Origin: Bradyrhizobium prioriisuperbiae
GTDB lineage: Bacteria > Pseudomonadota > Alphaproteobacteria > Rhizobiales > Xanthobacteraceae
NCBI RefSeq assembly: GCF_032397745.1
Contig: NZ_CP135921.1
Span: 3,770,501-3,834,500 of the forward strand
DNA: 64,000 nucleotides
Direction: 5' to 3'
Within the stretch, counting starts at the first letter, position 1. Each line of letters opens with the position of its first letter. A model generated the notes under the pieces. That model was not told the DNA's origin, did no database searches, and saw only the letters and a list, made by a program, of their open reading frames with translations. Positions 46,785 to 54,150 of this stretch are shown piece by piece. The position numbers and the translations under genes are program-made.

Positions 46785-47990
46785 ATGAAGGCAACCGCCG
46801 CGCTTCTTCTTGTTTCCGTCGTCGCTTCGGTGTCACCGGCTCTGGCGCAGAAATCAACACCTGGCGTCACCGATACCGAAATCCGCATCGGCAACACCAT
46901 GCCCTACAGCGGGCCAGTGTCGGCATTCGGCCTGGCCGGACGGGTGATGTCGGCCTATTTCGATCAGGTCAACGGCAAGGGCGGGATCAACGGCCGCAAG
47001 CTGAATCTGCTGTCGCTCGATGATGCCTTCTCGCCACCGAAGACCGTCGAGGCGGTCCGCCGCCTAGTCGAAAGCGACAACGTCGCCTTCATTTTCGGCA
47101 CCATGGGCACGGCGCCGAGTTCGGCCGTCGCCAAGTATCTCAACATCAACAAGGTGCCGCAGATCTTCCTGATCAGCACGGCGGCGAAGTGGAATGATCC
47201 CGTCAACATGCCGTGGTCGATCGCGCTGCCATGGGGGCCGAACTACCTGATGGAAGCGGCGATGGATGTGCAGTATGCGCGGGCGCAGAATCCGAACGCG
47301 CGTTTTGCCGTGCTCTACCAGAACGACGATGCCGGCAAGGAGTATCTGCGTGGTGTGCGCGAGGCGCTGGGTGCGGATGCCGACAAGGCGATCGCCATGG
47401 CTTCGAGCTTCGAGGTGGCTGATCCGACAGTGGATTCCCAGGTGCTGACGCTTGCCAGCACCAAGGCCGATGTCTTCATGATCTATTCGGTGACGCCGCG
47501 CGCCTGCGCCCAGGCCATCCGCAAGGCCTTTGAAGCCGGCTGGTTGCCGTTGCGTTTCATCTCCAGCGGTTGCGCCAACACCACCGCGGTGATGGCGCCG
47601 GCCGGCCTCGAGGCATCAGCCGGCATCCTCTCGCTGGGCGCACTGAAACCCTACGATGCCGAGACGGCCAAGGACCCCGGTCTCGCCGAGTACACCGCAT
47701 TCATGCGGGAGCGTTTCGCGAACACCGACCCGAACAACTCTGCCGCGATCTATGGATATTATGTGTCGCAGGCGCTAGTGGTCCTGCTCGAACGTTGCGG
47801 CAACGATCTCTCCCGCGAGAACATCATGGCGCAGGCCACCAGCCTGAAGAATATCGAGTTGCCGATGCTGATGCCCGGCATCACCCTCAACACCAGCAAG
47901 GACGATTTCCGCGCTATCAAGGACGGTTACATGGTGCGCTTTGACGGCAGCCGCTGGTCCGTGATCAGCGAGCGGCTGCGCGGGAACTAG
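46785..47990 (+). CDS. periplasmic receptor of a branched-chain-type ABC importer
   Basis: About 401 residues. A signal peptide ends at ALAQ (about residue 22). The receptor has TDTEIRIGNTMPYSGPVSAF, INGRKLNLLSLDDAFSPPKT and the IFGTMGTAPSSAVAKYLN hinge region of the LivJ/LivK family. GGGGA lies before the ATG. Membrane and ATPase genes are absent, so it must share a transporter encoded elsewhere. It is the last gene of the cluster and probably captures the substrate that the CoA ligase activates. Confidence 0.87.
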   Translation: MKATAALLLVSVVASVSPALAQKSTPGVTDTEIRIGNTMPYSGPVSAFGLAGRVMSAYFDQVNGKGGINGRKLNLLSLDDAFSPPKTVEAVRRLVESDNVAFIFGTMGTAPSSAVAKYLNINKVPQIFLISTAAKWNDPVNMPWSIALPWGPNYLMEAAMDVQYARAQNPNARFAVLYQNDDAGKEYLRGVREALGADADKAIAMASSFEVADPTVDSQVLTLASTKADVFMIYSVTPRACAQAIRKAFEAGWLPLRFISSGCANTTAVMAPAGLEASAGILSLGALKPYDAETAKDPGLAEYTAFMRERFANTDPNNSAAIYGYYVSQALVVLLERCGNDLSRENIMAQATSLKNIELPMLMPGITLNTSKDDFRAIKDGYMVRFDGSRWSVISERLRGN

Positions 47991-48289
47991 CAGGGCAGGT
48001 GATCGAGACCCGGATCTCGACGCTCGATTGTGCAGGTTTTGCGACCAAACTGGTCGATTGTGTGATTTTGACCCTGAATCGCCTGCGTCTCTCGACATTC
48101 GAAACCAACTCACCTAGCGTCGATGATGAGTTGCCGCTCCGGTGGCTGAATGCGCTTGAGCGCAGACAGCGGCGATTGTGGCCTCGTGACGTCTGTTCGG
48201 ACGTCCGGAGGGCGGCATGGCACCCCGCACATCTTGTTTGGCGTACGTTTTGTTCGGCGTACGTCGGTATGACGGGAGTCTGTTTAAGC
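47991..48289. other. 299-bp intergenic region before the LpxA-like gene
   Basis: It holds a short inverted repeat near 48003-48019 and a perfect direct repeat GGCGTACGT at 48240-48248 and 48256-48264, 16 bp apart, just before the LpxA-like gene. No gene is seen. The direct repeats may be regulatory. Confidence 0.45.
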
Positions 48290-49111
48290 ATGGCTATGAT
48301 CCACCCCTCGGCCCATGTCGCGGCCGGGGCGCGTATTGCCGATACTGTCGAGATCGGCCCGAACTGCACGATTGGCGGCGATGTGACCATCGGTCCGGGC
48401 TGCCATCTGGCGGCCTTCGTCAACATCGGCGGCTTCACATCGATTGGCCAGGATACGCGGATTGGCGCCTTTGCGTCGCTGGGAACGCCGCCACAATCGA
48501 TCGCGGCGGGTGACTCGACGGGCCGGCTGGTGGTCGGTGCCGGCTGCAATCTCGGCGGACATGTCACCATCAATGTGGGCACCCGGGATGGCGGGAATGT
48601 CACCGTGGTCGGCGATCGGTGTCGCATGCTGGCCTACAGCCACGTCGCGCACGACTGTTCGATTGGATCGGATGTCACGCTTGGTCTCGGGGTGGCGTTG
48701 GCGGGTCACTGCCAGGTTGGCGATTTCACCCAGTTCGACAATTATTCGGCCGCGCACCAGTTCAGCCATGTCGGTGCGTCGGCCATGGTCGAGATGCGGA
48801 CGTTCGTGCGCTCAGACGTCATCCCGTTCGGTCTTGCGGCGGGGGACCTCTCGTATTTGGGCGGATTCAATCGCCTGGGGCTGCGGCAGCGGGCGTTCAG
48901 CGAAGCCGACATCGACATCGCCGAGGAGGCGTATCGCGGCATATTTTTCGGAGCCGACACCTTTGCCAGCCGGCTGAATCTCGTGGCCGGCAGATATCAG
49001 GGGCACATTCTCGCGGACCAGATCATCGACTTCATTCGGGCCGACAGACGTCGGCCGCTCTGTCACCCCCTGCGGCAGCGGACATCCCGTCGGGTGAGGG
49101 AGATGTCCTGA
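48290..49111 (+). CDS. LpxA-like hexapeptide acyltransferase
   Basis: About 273 residues with left-handed beta-helix (hexapeptide) repeats from the first residues: IHPSAHVAAGARIADTVEIG, then GPGCHLAAFVNIGG. The LpxA active-site region with the catalytic His is kept (SHVAHDCSIGSDV), and the segment VIPFGLAAGDLSYLGGFNRLG matches UDP-GlcNAc acyltransferases. LpxA starts lipid A synthesis, but this copy stands alone, away from any lpxD-fabZ-lpxB genes, and has an Arg-rich C-terminal tail. It may be a second lipid A acyltransferase or a sugar acyltransferase with other donor use. Start at 48290, with alternatives at 48269 and 48296. Confidence 0.78.
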   Translation: MAMIHPSAHVAAGARIADTVEIGPNCTIGGDVTIGPGCHLAAFVNIGGFTSIGQDTRIGAFASLGTPPQSIAAGDSTGRLVVGAGCNLGGHVTINVGTRDGGNVTVVGDRCRMLAYSHVAHDCSIGSDVTLGLGVALAGHCQVGDFTQFDNYSAAHQFSHVGASAMVEMRTFVRSDVIPFGLAAGDLSYLGGFNRLGLRQRAFSEADIDIAEEAYRGIFFGADTFASRLNLVAGRYQGHILADQIIDFIRADRRRPLCHPLRQRTSRRVREMS

Positions 49112-49210
49112 GGCCAGTTGCTGAGGTGTAGCGATACGGTGGCGTATTGCGATCCCGACGCCAGCCTGATACGTTACCGTATCAAACCAGCGTCTGCCGG
49201 GAACGCCCTC

Positions 49211-49675
49211 ATGACCGCACGCGAGCCCCAGGATCCGGACTATCAGGAGCGGGTCATCGCGAGCTTCGACCGCCAGCAGGCGATGCGGACACTCGGCATA
49301 GCGATAACGCGCATGGCGCCCGGCAAGCTCGATCTCGCCATGGCGTATGACGCGGCCTACACCCAGCAGCACGGTTTTGTTCATGCCGGCATCATCACCG
49401 CGGGACTCGACAGTGCCTGCGGTTACGCTGCCTTTACGCTGATGCCCGCTGATTGCGATGTGTTGACCGTCGAATTCAAGACCAACCTGCTGGCGCCGGC
49501 GAGCGGCGACCGGTTTGAGTTTCGCGCCGAGGTGATCAAGCCCGGGCGCACCCTCACGGTGTGCGAAGCCCGGGCGTTCGCGCTGCGCAACGGCGAGGAA
49601 AAACTGGTGGCCACCATGTCGGCAACGCTGATGGTGCTGCGTGGACCGCAATCAGCGACCGCTAATGCGGGGTGA
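49211..49675 (+). CDS. PaaI-family hotdog thioesterase
   Basis: About 154 residues from the ATG at 49211. The hotdog fold with QHGFVHAGIITAGLDSACGY and the strand pattern VLTVEFKTNLLAPASGD is typical of PaaI/YbdB-like thioesterases, which hydrolyse aromatic or short acyl-CoA esters to the acid and free CoA. It lies 99 bp after the LpxA-like gene and is convergent with the XRE-cupin regulator. Confidence 0.83.
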   Translation: MTAREPQDPDYQERVIASFDRQQAMRTLGIAITRMAPGKLDLAMAYDAAYTQQHGFVHAGIITAGLDSACGYAAFTLMPADCDVLTVEFKTNLLAPASGDRFEFRAEVIKPGRTLTVCEARAFALRNGEEKLVATMSATLMVLRGPQSATANAG

Positions 49676-49693
49676 GTTTGCATTGAAGCAATT

Positions 49694-49829
49694 CCGTCAT
49701 CCTGAGGTGCGAGCCTTGCGGTGCACTTGCACCGCTGGGCGAGCCTCGAAGGATGAACGGCCAATGAGCTGCCGCCCGGGCCGTCGCCCTTCGAGGGCCA
49801 TCCTGCGGATGGCCACCTCAGGATGACGG
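49694..49829. repeat. 136-bp palindromic intergenic repeat
   Basis: Perfect 16-bp terminal inverted repeats (CCGTCATCCTGAGGTG at 49694-49709, its complement at 49814-49829) bound an element with further internal stems. It sits between two convergent genes and may terminate transcription from both sides. The sequence style is that of multicopy intergenic repeats in Bradyrhizobium and relatives (from memory, not checked). Confidence 0.65.
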
Positions 49830-49861
49830 ATGACATTGGTCGAACCATATCTCATCGGGCG

Positions 49862-50464
49862 CTAGCGCTGCACCACGATGACCAGCACCTTGCTGCGTTT
49901 GCGCACGCTGCGGACATTGTGTTTCACCGATCCGGGAAATTGCAGGTAATCGCCCTCATTGAGCAATTGCGTGCGGTTGCCGAGCTCGATTTCGACGGCG
50001 CCTTCCAGCACAAAGAAGATCTCCTCGCCGCTGTGGTGGGCCGTGGCGGATTTGCGCATTTCGGTATCCGCTGCCGAAAATTCGACCACGAACGAGTTGA
50101 TCATGGGATCGTTGCTGCGGCTCAGCGCGGCAAAGGCATAACCGCCATCGGTGGCGGTCGCCTTGCGGAAGGTGCGCCCCGCGGCTTTCGACAGATGCGA
50201 TTTGCCGGCTGCGGTCGGCTCGCCCAGCAGTTCGGCGACCGAGGCGTGCAGCGCGTCGGCCAGCCGCATCAGCATGGCGAGCGACAGCGATTTCTGCCCG
50301 CGCTCGAATCGTGACAGATGGCCCTTGCTGACGCCGGTGTGTGCGGCGAGCTCGTCGAGGGTCATGCGCTGATGCAGCCGCAGCGATTTTGCGCGGGCGC
50401 CGACATCATTGCTCTCCGGGCTGGCGTCGGAGCGGGGAGCCTTGCTGACGGCCTTCTTCGCCAC
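49862..50464 (-). CDS. XRE-family regulator with C-terminal cupin domain
   Basis: A 200-residue two-domain regulator starting at a GTG at 50464. Residues about 22-80 hold the helix-turn-helix (MTLDELAAHTGVSKGHLSRF). Residues about 120-198 hold a cupin, with ATAHHSGEEIFFVLEGAVEI and a second motif QFPGSVKHNVRSV; the His/Glu metal-ligand pattern is partly kept. Such proteins sense a small metabolite in the cupin and repress a neighbouring operon. It is divergent from the MFS transporter and class II aldolase genes, its likely target. Confidence 0.85.
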   Translation of the reverse strand: MAKKAVSKAPRSDASPESNDVGARAKSLRLHQRMTLDELAAHTGVSKGHLSRFERGQKSLSLAMLMRLADALHASVAELLGEPTAAGKSHLSKAAGRTFRKATATDGGYAFAALSRSNDPMINSFVVEFSAADTEMRKSATAHHSGEEIFFVLEGAVEIELGNRTQLLNEGDYLQFPGSVKHNVRSVRKRSKVLVIVVQR

Positions 50465-50652
50465 GTGCTTTCGGACCTTCCATTGCGATTCGCGCCTGCG
50501 ACCATAAAGCCGGTCGCTGCGCGGCCAAATCGGCTTTTACCCGATCTGCCCAAAATTCTCGCGCCTGCGAGATAAAAATTGAGCTTGCAAATCGGACGGG
50601 CGCGGCGGAAGTTGGCTATAGGACAATAAAAGTTGTCTTTCAGGAGGCGCCC

Positions 50653-51993
50653 ATGGTTGAAATAGCCGACGTCACGGCGGAATCCTTCGCACAGCCTTTT
50701 CCGGACTCCGTGGCGGACAGCCGCTCGATGCTCAAGGTGACACTTGCCACCATGATCGGGAGTGCGATCGAAGCCTTCGATTTCCTGACCTATGGCACCG
50801 CGGCCGCGCTGGTATTCAACAAGCTGTTCTTCCCGACCTTCAATCCCACCGCCGCGCAGCTGGCGGCGTTCGGTGCGTTTGCCGCGGGGTTCTTCGCGCG
50901 CCCGGTCGGCGGTCTCATTTTTGGTCATTATGGTGACCGGCTCGGCCGCAAGAAAATGCTGATGCTCGGCCTGGTGCTGATGGGCGTGGCCACGGTGGCC
51001 ATCGGCCTGCTGCCGACCTATGCCTCGATCGGCCTTGCCGCGCCGATCCTGCTGATTGTCCTGCGCATTGCTCAGGGCATTTCGTTCGGCGGCGAGTATG
51101 CCGGCGGCATGCTGATGATGGTCGAGCACGCGCCGGCCGCGCGTCGCTCGTTCTTCGGCAGCCTGCCGCAAGGCGCAACCCCGGTCGGGCTGATGCTGTC
51201 CACCGGCGCATTCGCGCTGGCCAGCCTGTTGCCGGAGGAAGATTTCCTGGCCTGGGGCTGGCGGGTGCCGTTTCTCGCGAGTGTGGTGATGTTTGCGATC
51301 GGCGCCTATATCCGCCGGGATGTTGCGGAATCGCCGGTCTTTGTCGCCATGAAAAGCGAGCAGAAGATTCGCGCCTTTCCGGCCCGCGACGTTATCAGGC
51401 GGCACTGGCGCTCCCTGCTGCTGCTGATCGGCGGCAAGCTCGGCGAGGTCACGCTGTACTTTACGCTCGTGGTGTTTTCGGTCTCCTACGCCATCGGCAC
51501 GCTCGGGTTTTCCCGCAGCGAGGTGTTGCGCGCGATCACGGTGGCCGCCGCCTTCCAGATCGTCGGCATTCCCTTGTTCGGCTGGCTTGGCGACAAGGTC
51601 GGCTCCCGTCGTCTCTATATCGCCGGCGGCCTGCTGCTGGCGGTGTCGGCGGTTCCGCTGGTGATAGCGCTCGGCAGCGGATCGGCGCTGGCGTTCCAGA
51701 TCGCCGTCATTGTCGGACTCTCGATCAACTATGCGGCGATGTTCGGTCCGCAATCGCATCTCTACAGCGAGCAGTTCCCGCCGGAGCTGCGTTATTCCGG
51801 CATGTCGATCGGCATCCAGGTTGCCGGTGCGCTGGGTGGCGGGCTTGCCCCGATCGTGGCGACAACGCTGATTGCGAGCTTCGGCACCATCCAGGCGGTC
51901 GGGGTGTATCTCGCCGGCCTCGGCCTTCTCGCCGCGGCCTGCGCCTTCCTGATGCGGCAGACCTATCAACCGGCGTCCCAAATCCAGCTCTGA
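50653..51993 (+). CDS. MFS metabolite:proton symporter, MHS/ShiA-KgtP-like
   Basis: A 446-residue, twelve-segment membrane protein of the metabolite:H+ symporter family. The N-terminal MIGSAIEAFDFLTYGTAAAL and the loop motif FGHYGDRLGRKKMLMLGL (the MFS signature between TM2 and TM3) are clear. AGGAGG precedes the ATG by 7 nt. Family members import organic acids such as shikimate, 2-oxoglutarate or citrate. It is followed after 21 bp by the aldolase gene, so the two are probably one operon for uptake and use of a hydroxy acid. Confidence 0.88.
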   Translation: MVEIADVTAESFAQPFPDSVADSRSMLKVTLATMIGSAIEAFDFLTYGTAAALVFNKLFFPTFNPTAAQLAAFGAFAAGFFARPVGGLIFGHYGDRLGRKKMLMLGLVLMGVATVAIGLLPTYASIGLAAPILLIVLRIAQGISFGGEYAGGMLMMVEHAPAARRSFFGSLPQGATPVGLMLSTGAFALASLLPEEDFLAWGWRVPFLASVVMFAIGAYIRRDVAESPVFVAMKSEQKIRAFPARDVIRRHWRSLLLLIGGKLGEVTLYFTLVVFSVSYAIGTLGFSRSEVLRAITVAAAFQIVGIPLFGWLGDKVGSRRLYIAGGLLLAVSAVPLVIALGSGSALAFQIAVIVGLSINYAAMFGPQSHLYSEQFPPELRYSGMSIGIQVAGALGGGLAPIVATTLIASFGTIQAVGVYLAGLGLLAAACAFLMRQTYQPASQIQL

Positions 51994-52014
51994 CATCCAC
52001 AGAGGATAACAACC

Positions 52015-52791
52015 ATGTCGGCAACACCCCTCAAGGCCCATGCGGACAAGACCCATCACGCCAAACGCGTGGACGCCGATCTCGAAAGTCTGCACCGGAC
52101 CAGCAGCTGGACCGATCAGGAAAAACTGACGTTCACCGCCCACATCCTGGCCGCCGAAGGCCACTTCGGCGGGCTGGCCGGCCAGCTGACCGCGCGGATC
52201 GGGCCGGACCGGTTTCTGACACTGCCGCTCGGCACCGGCTTCGACGAAGCCAAGCCCACCGGTTTCATCATGGTCGACGGCGATCTCAACGTGATCGAAG
52301 GTGACGGGATTCCCAATCCCGCCACGCGATTCCATCTGTGGATCTACAAACACAAGCCGGCCATTCGCTCCATTGTGCACACCCACCCGCCGGCCACCTC
52401 GGCCCTGTCCATGATCGGCCAACCGCTGATCGTCGCGCACATGGACGTGTGCATGTTCCAGGACCAGTGCGCCTATCTGCCGGATTGGCCGGGGCTTCCG
52501 ATCGGGGACGAGGAGGGGATCGTTATTTCCGCTGCGCTTGGCGAGAGGAAAACCATTTTGCTCGCCAATCACGGCCTGATCACCACCGGCAATACGATCG
52601 AGGAGGCGGCCTATCTCGCCTTCTTCTTCGAACGCGCGGCGGCGCTGCAACTGACCGCTGCGGCCGCCGGCACAATCCATCCGGTCGATCCCGACAAGGC
52701 GCGGGAGGCGCGCGACTTTCTGCTCAAGCCCAAGATCGTCGAGATGACCTTCGAATACCTGGCCCGCAAGGTCGAACGTCAGAGAATGTAA
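52015..52791 (+). CDS. class II aldolase/adducin-family protein
   Basis: A 258-residue zinc-dependent aldolase-fold protein. The metal-ligand region IVHTHPPATSALSM and the later LANHGLITTGNTIEEAAYLA with a third His are present. Family members act on hydroxylated short acids or sugars phosphates, as aldolase, epimerase or decarboxylase. It probably acts on the compound brought in by the MFS transporter. The exact reaction is unknown. Confidence 0.82.
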   Translation: MSATPLKAHADKTHHAKRVDADLESLHRTSSWTDQEKLTFTAHILAAEGHFGGLAGQLTARIGPDRFLTLPLGTGFDEAKPTGFIMVDGDLNVIEGDGIPNPATRFHLWIYKHKPAIRSIVHTHPPATSALSMIGQPLIVAHMDVCMFQDQCAYLPDWPGLPIGDEEGIVISAALGERKTILLANHGLITTGNTIEEAAYLAFFFERAAALQLTAAAAGTIHPVDPDKAREARDFLLKPKIVEMTFEYLARKVERQRM

Positions 52792-52891
52792 TGTGAGAGC
52801 TCAAGGCGTCCGGCTGGTGCCGGAGCCGTTTCGCCTCCAGACGTGCGCGCAAGAGCATGTCGAGGCCACATCAGAAGCGGATCATGTTGGA

Positions 52892-52922
52892 TTCCCCGCG
52901 CTGTTGCGTCGAGCGCGGGGAA
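52892..52922 (-). terminator. hairpin terminator after an unknown gene
   Basis: Perfect 11-bp stem (TTCCCCGCGCT with AGCGCGGGGAA) and a 9-nt loop, 11 bp downstream of the leftward gene ending at 52933. There is no T-tract on that strand. Confidence 0.5.
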
Positions 52923-52932
52923 TAAGCGGAAA

Positions 52933-53232
52933 TCAGGCCGCGTAGCCCTTGATCTGGGGCGCCTGCACGGCGCGTAGCGCCGGCTTCGGCGCAACGGCGC
53001 GGAGTCTCGCTGTTTCGGCCAACTGGCGGTCGACTTCCGCGATGCTCTCCGGTGCGACCTCGCGGGCGACAGGGGCCATCTCGCGGGCCGGATGGTCGGG
53101 GCTCGCCACCAGGCGCGAGGTGGCCGCCATTTGCAGTGCGGTGGCGATTTCGCCGGCGCTGGTGCCGGTCTTCAGCAGCAGCAAGATCAGGAGGGCCTTG
53201 ACGTCGGAGTTGAGGATATCTGCGTCCTGCAT
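52933..53232 (-). CDS. unknown protein of 99 residues
   Basis: No family recognised. The N-terminal part (LNSDVKALLILLLLKTGTSA) is a hydrophobic helix-like stretch followed by a possible helix GEIATALQMA; the rest is Ala/Pro/Glu-rich and probably disordered, with a run of APVAREVAPES. It lies 32 bp after a second unknown gene on the same strand; the two are probably co-transcribed. Confidence 0.55.
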   Translation of the reverse strand: MQDADILNSDVKALLILLLLKTGTSAGEIATALQMAATSRLVASPDHPAREMAPVAREVAPESIAEVDRQLAETARLRAVAPKPALRAVQAPQIKGYAA

Positions 53233-53264
53233 TGGTATTCCCCGTTATTGCCAGTTTTTGCCGA

Positions 53265-53837
53265 TTACAGTTGGTTCGGTTGAGCGCCGAACAGTCTTTC
53301 GAAGAACGGCGTCGGCTGCGCCGGTTCTGTCGATTCTTTTTCCGCGACATGGTTGAGCGTCCGTGCAGTTTCGATGTGCTTGGCGCGGACGCGGGTGGTG
53401 CGGACACGGGGGCGCGGCACCGGATCGGATGACGCGACAATCGGAATGTCTTCGATGCTTCGGCGAAGCGCGACCAACTCGGTCACGCGCGCAGTGGCCT
53501 GATTGAGGTCGGTCAACCCTACGCGGCAAAGGCCGTCAGCGGGCTGCACCGTCTCGCGCGCCACCACCTTGACAATCGGCGCGGCAGGCGTCGCGACAGG
53601 TGCGGTGGCTGCGACAGGGACGGAAATCGGGGCGGCGTTGATTTTGACGCTTGTGAGCAGGCTGGCGTAGGCTGCCAGAAAGGGCATAAAGGCAAAGCAC
53701 AGAGCGGAGATAACCACGACCGCGGTGGTGACGGTGACCCAGCGGACCATGCGGCCATCCGAGAGCACGATCGACGGAGGCACGGACAGTTGCGACAGCA
53801 ACTCCTCCAGTTCTTCGATCTGCGCGTCCGTGTTCAT
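53265..53837 (-). CDS. unknown single-span membrane protein, 190 residues
   Basis: No family recognised. An acidic start (MNTDAQIEELEELLSQLSV) precedes one membrane segment (WVTVTTAVVVISALCFAFMP, near 33-52), then an Ala/Pro/Val-rich linker and a helix-like segment GLTDLNQATARVTELVALRR with a Cys just before. The C-terminus is basic, then Pro-rich. The layout suggests a bitopic membrane protein with an extracytoplasmic part. Confidence 0.6.
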   Translation of the reverse strand: MNTDAQIEELEELLSQLSVPPSIVLSDGRMVRWVTVTTAVVVISALCFAFMPFLAAYASLLTSVKINAAPISVPVAATAPVATPAAPIVKVVARETVQPADGLCRVGLTDLNQATARVTELVALRRSIEDIPIVASSDPVPRPRVRTTRVRAKHIETARTLNHVAEKESTEPAQPTPFFERLFGAQPNQL

Positions 53838-53922
53838 GGGGCGGAGAGTCCGGCTGGTATGGTTAATCGATCCTTAATTTGATTCTGTCTTGCGTGTTTG
53901 TGCGTAACGGCCCCGTATTCCG

Positions 53923-54120
53923 GTGAGTCAAATGCGCGCCGCCGATTTCGAGCGCGTGAGCGTCGCCTTCCGATCGATGCAATGGCCTCTGGAGGCCCTT
54001 CGGATCCCGCCCGCCACGACTGCCCACATCCTGAGCAGGAATCCGGAAAATCCGGTGTTGGAAGGTCGATTTCTTGCACGGCAGCATCTTGCGTGGGCGG
54101 TCCGGATTATGGACAAATGA
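53923..54120 (+). CDS. possible small protein upstream of ppc
   Basis: A 65-codon frame from a GTG (53923) or ATG (53932) that ends 30 bp before ppc. Residues such as FERVSVAFRSMQWPLEALRI look protein-like. No family is recognised and the ribosome-binding site is weak. It may be a real small gene co-transcribed with ppc. Confidence 0.35.
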   Translation: MSQMRAADFERVSVAFRSMQWPLEALRIPPATTAHILSRNPENPVLEGRFLARQHLAWAVRIMDK

Positions 54121-54150
54121 TGCACTGCAAAAAGTTGGAAGGGATGGGCC

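Noticed and set aside
50362..52680. Minus-strand open frame of 772 codons opposite the MFS and aldolase genes
   Set aside because: Antisense shadow, dominated by Gln, Arg, Gly and His; no family features.
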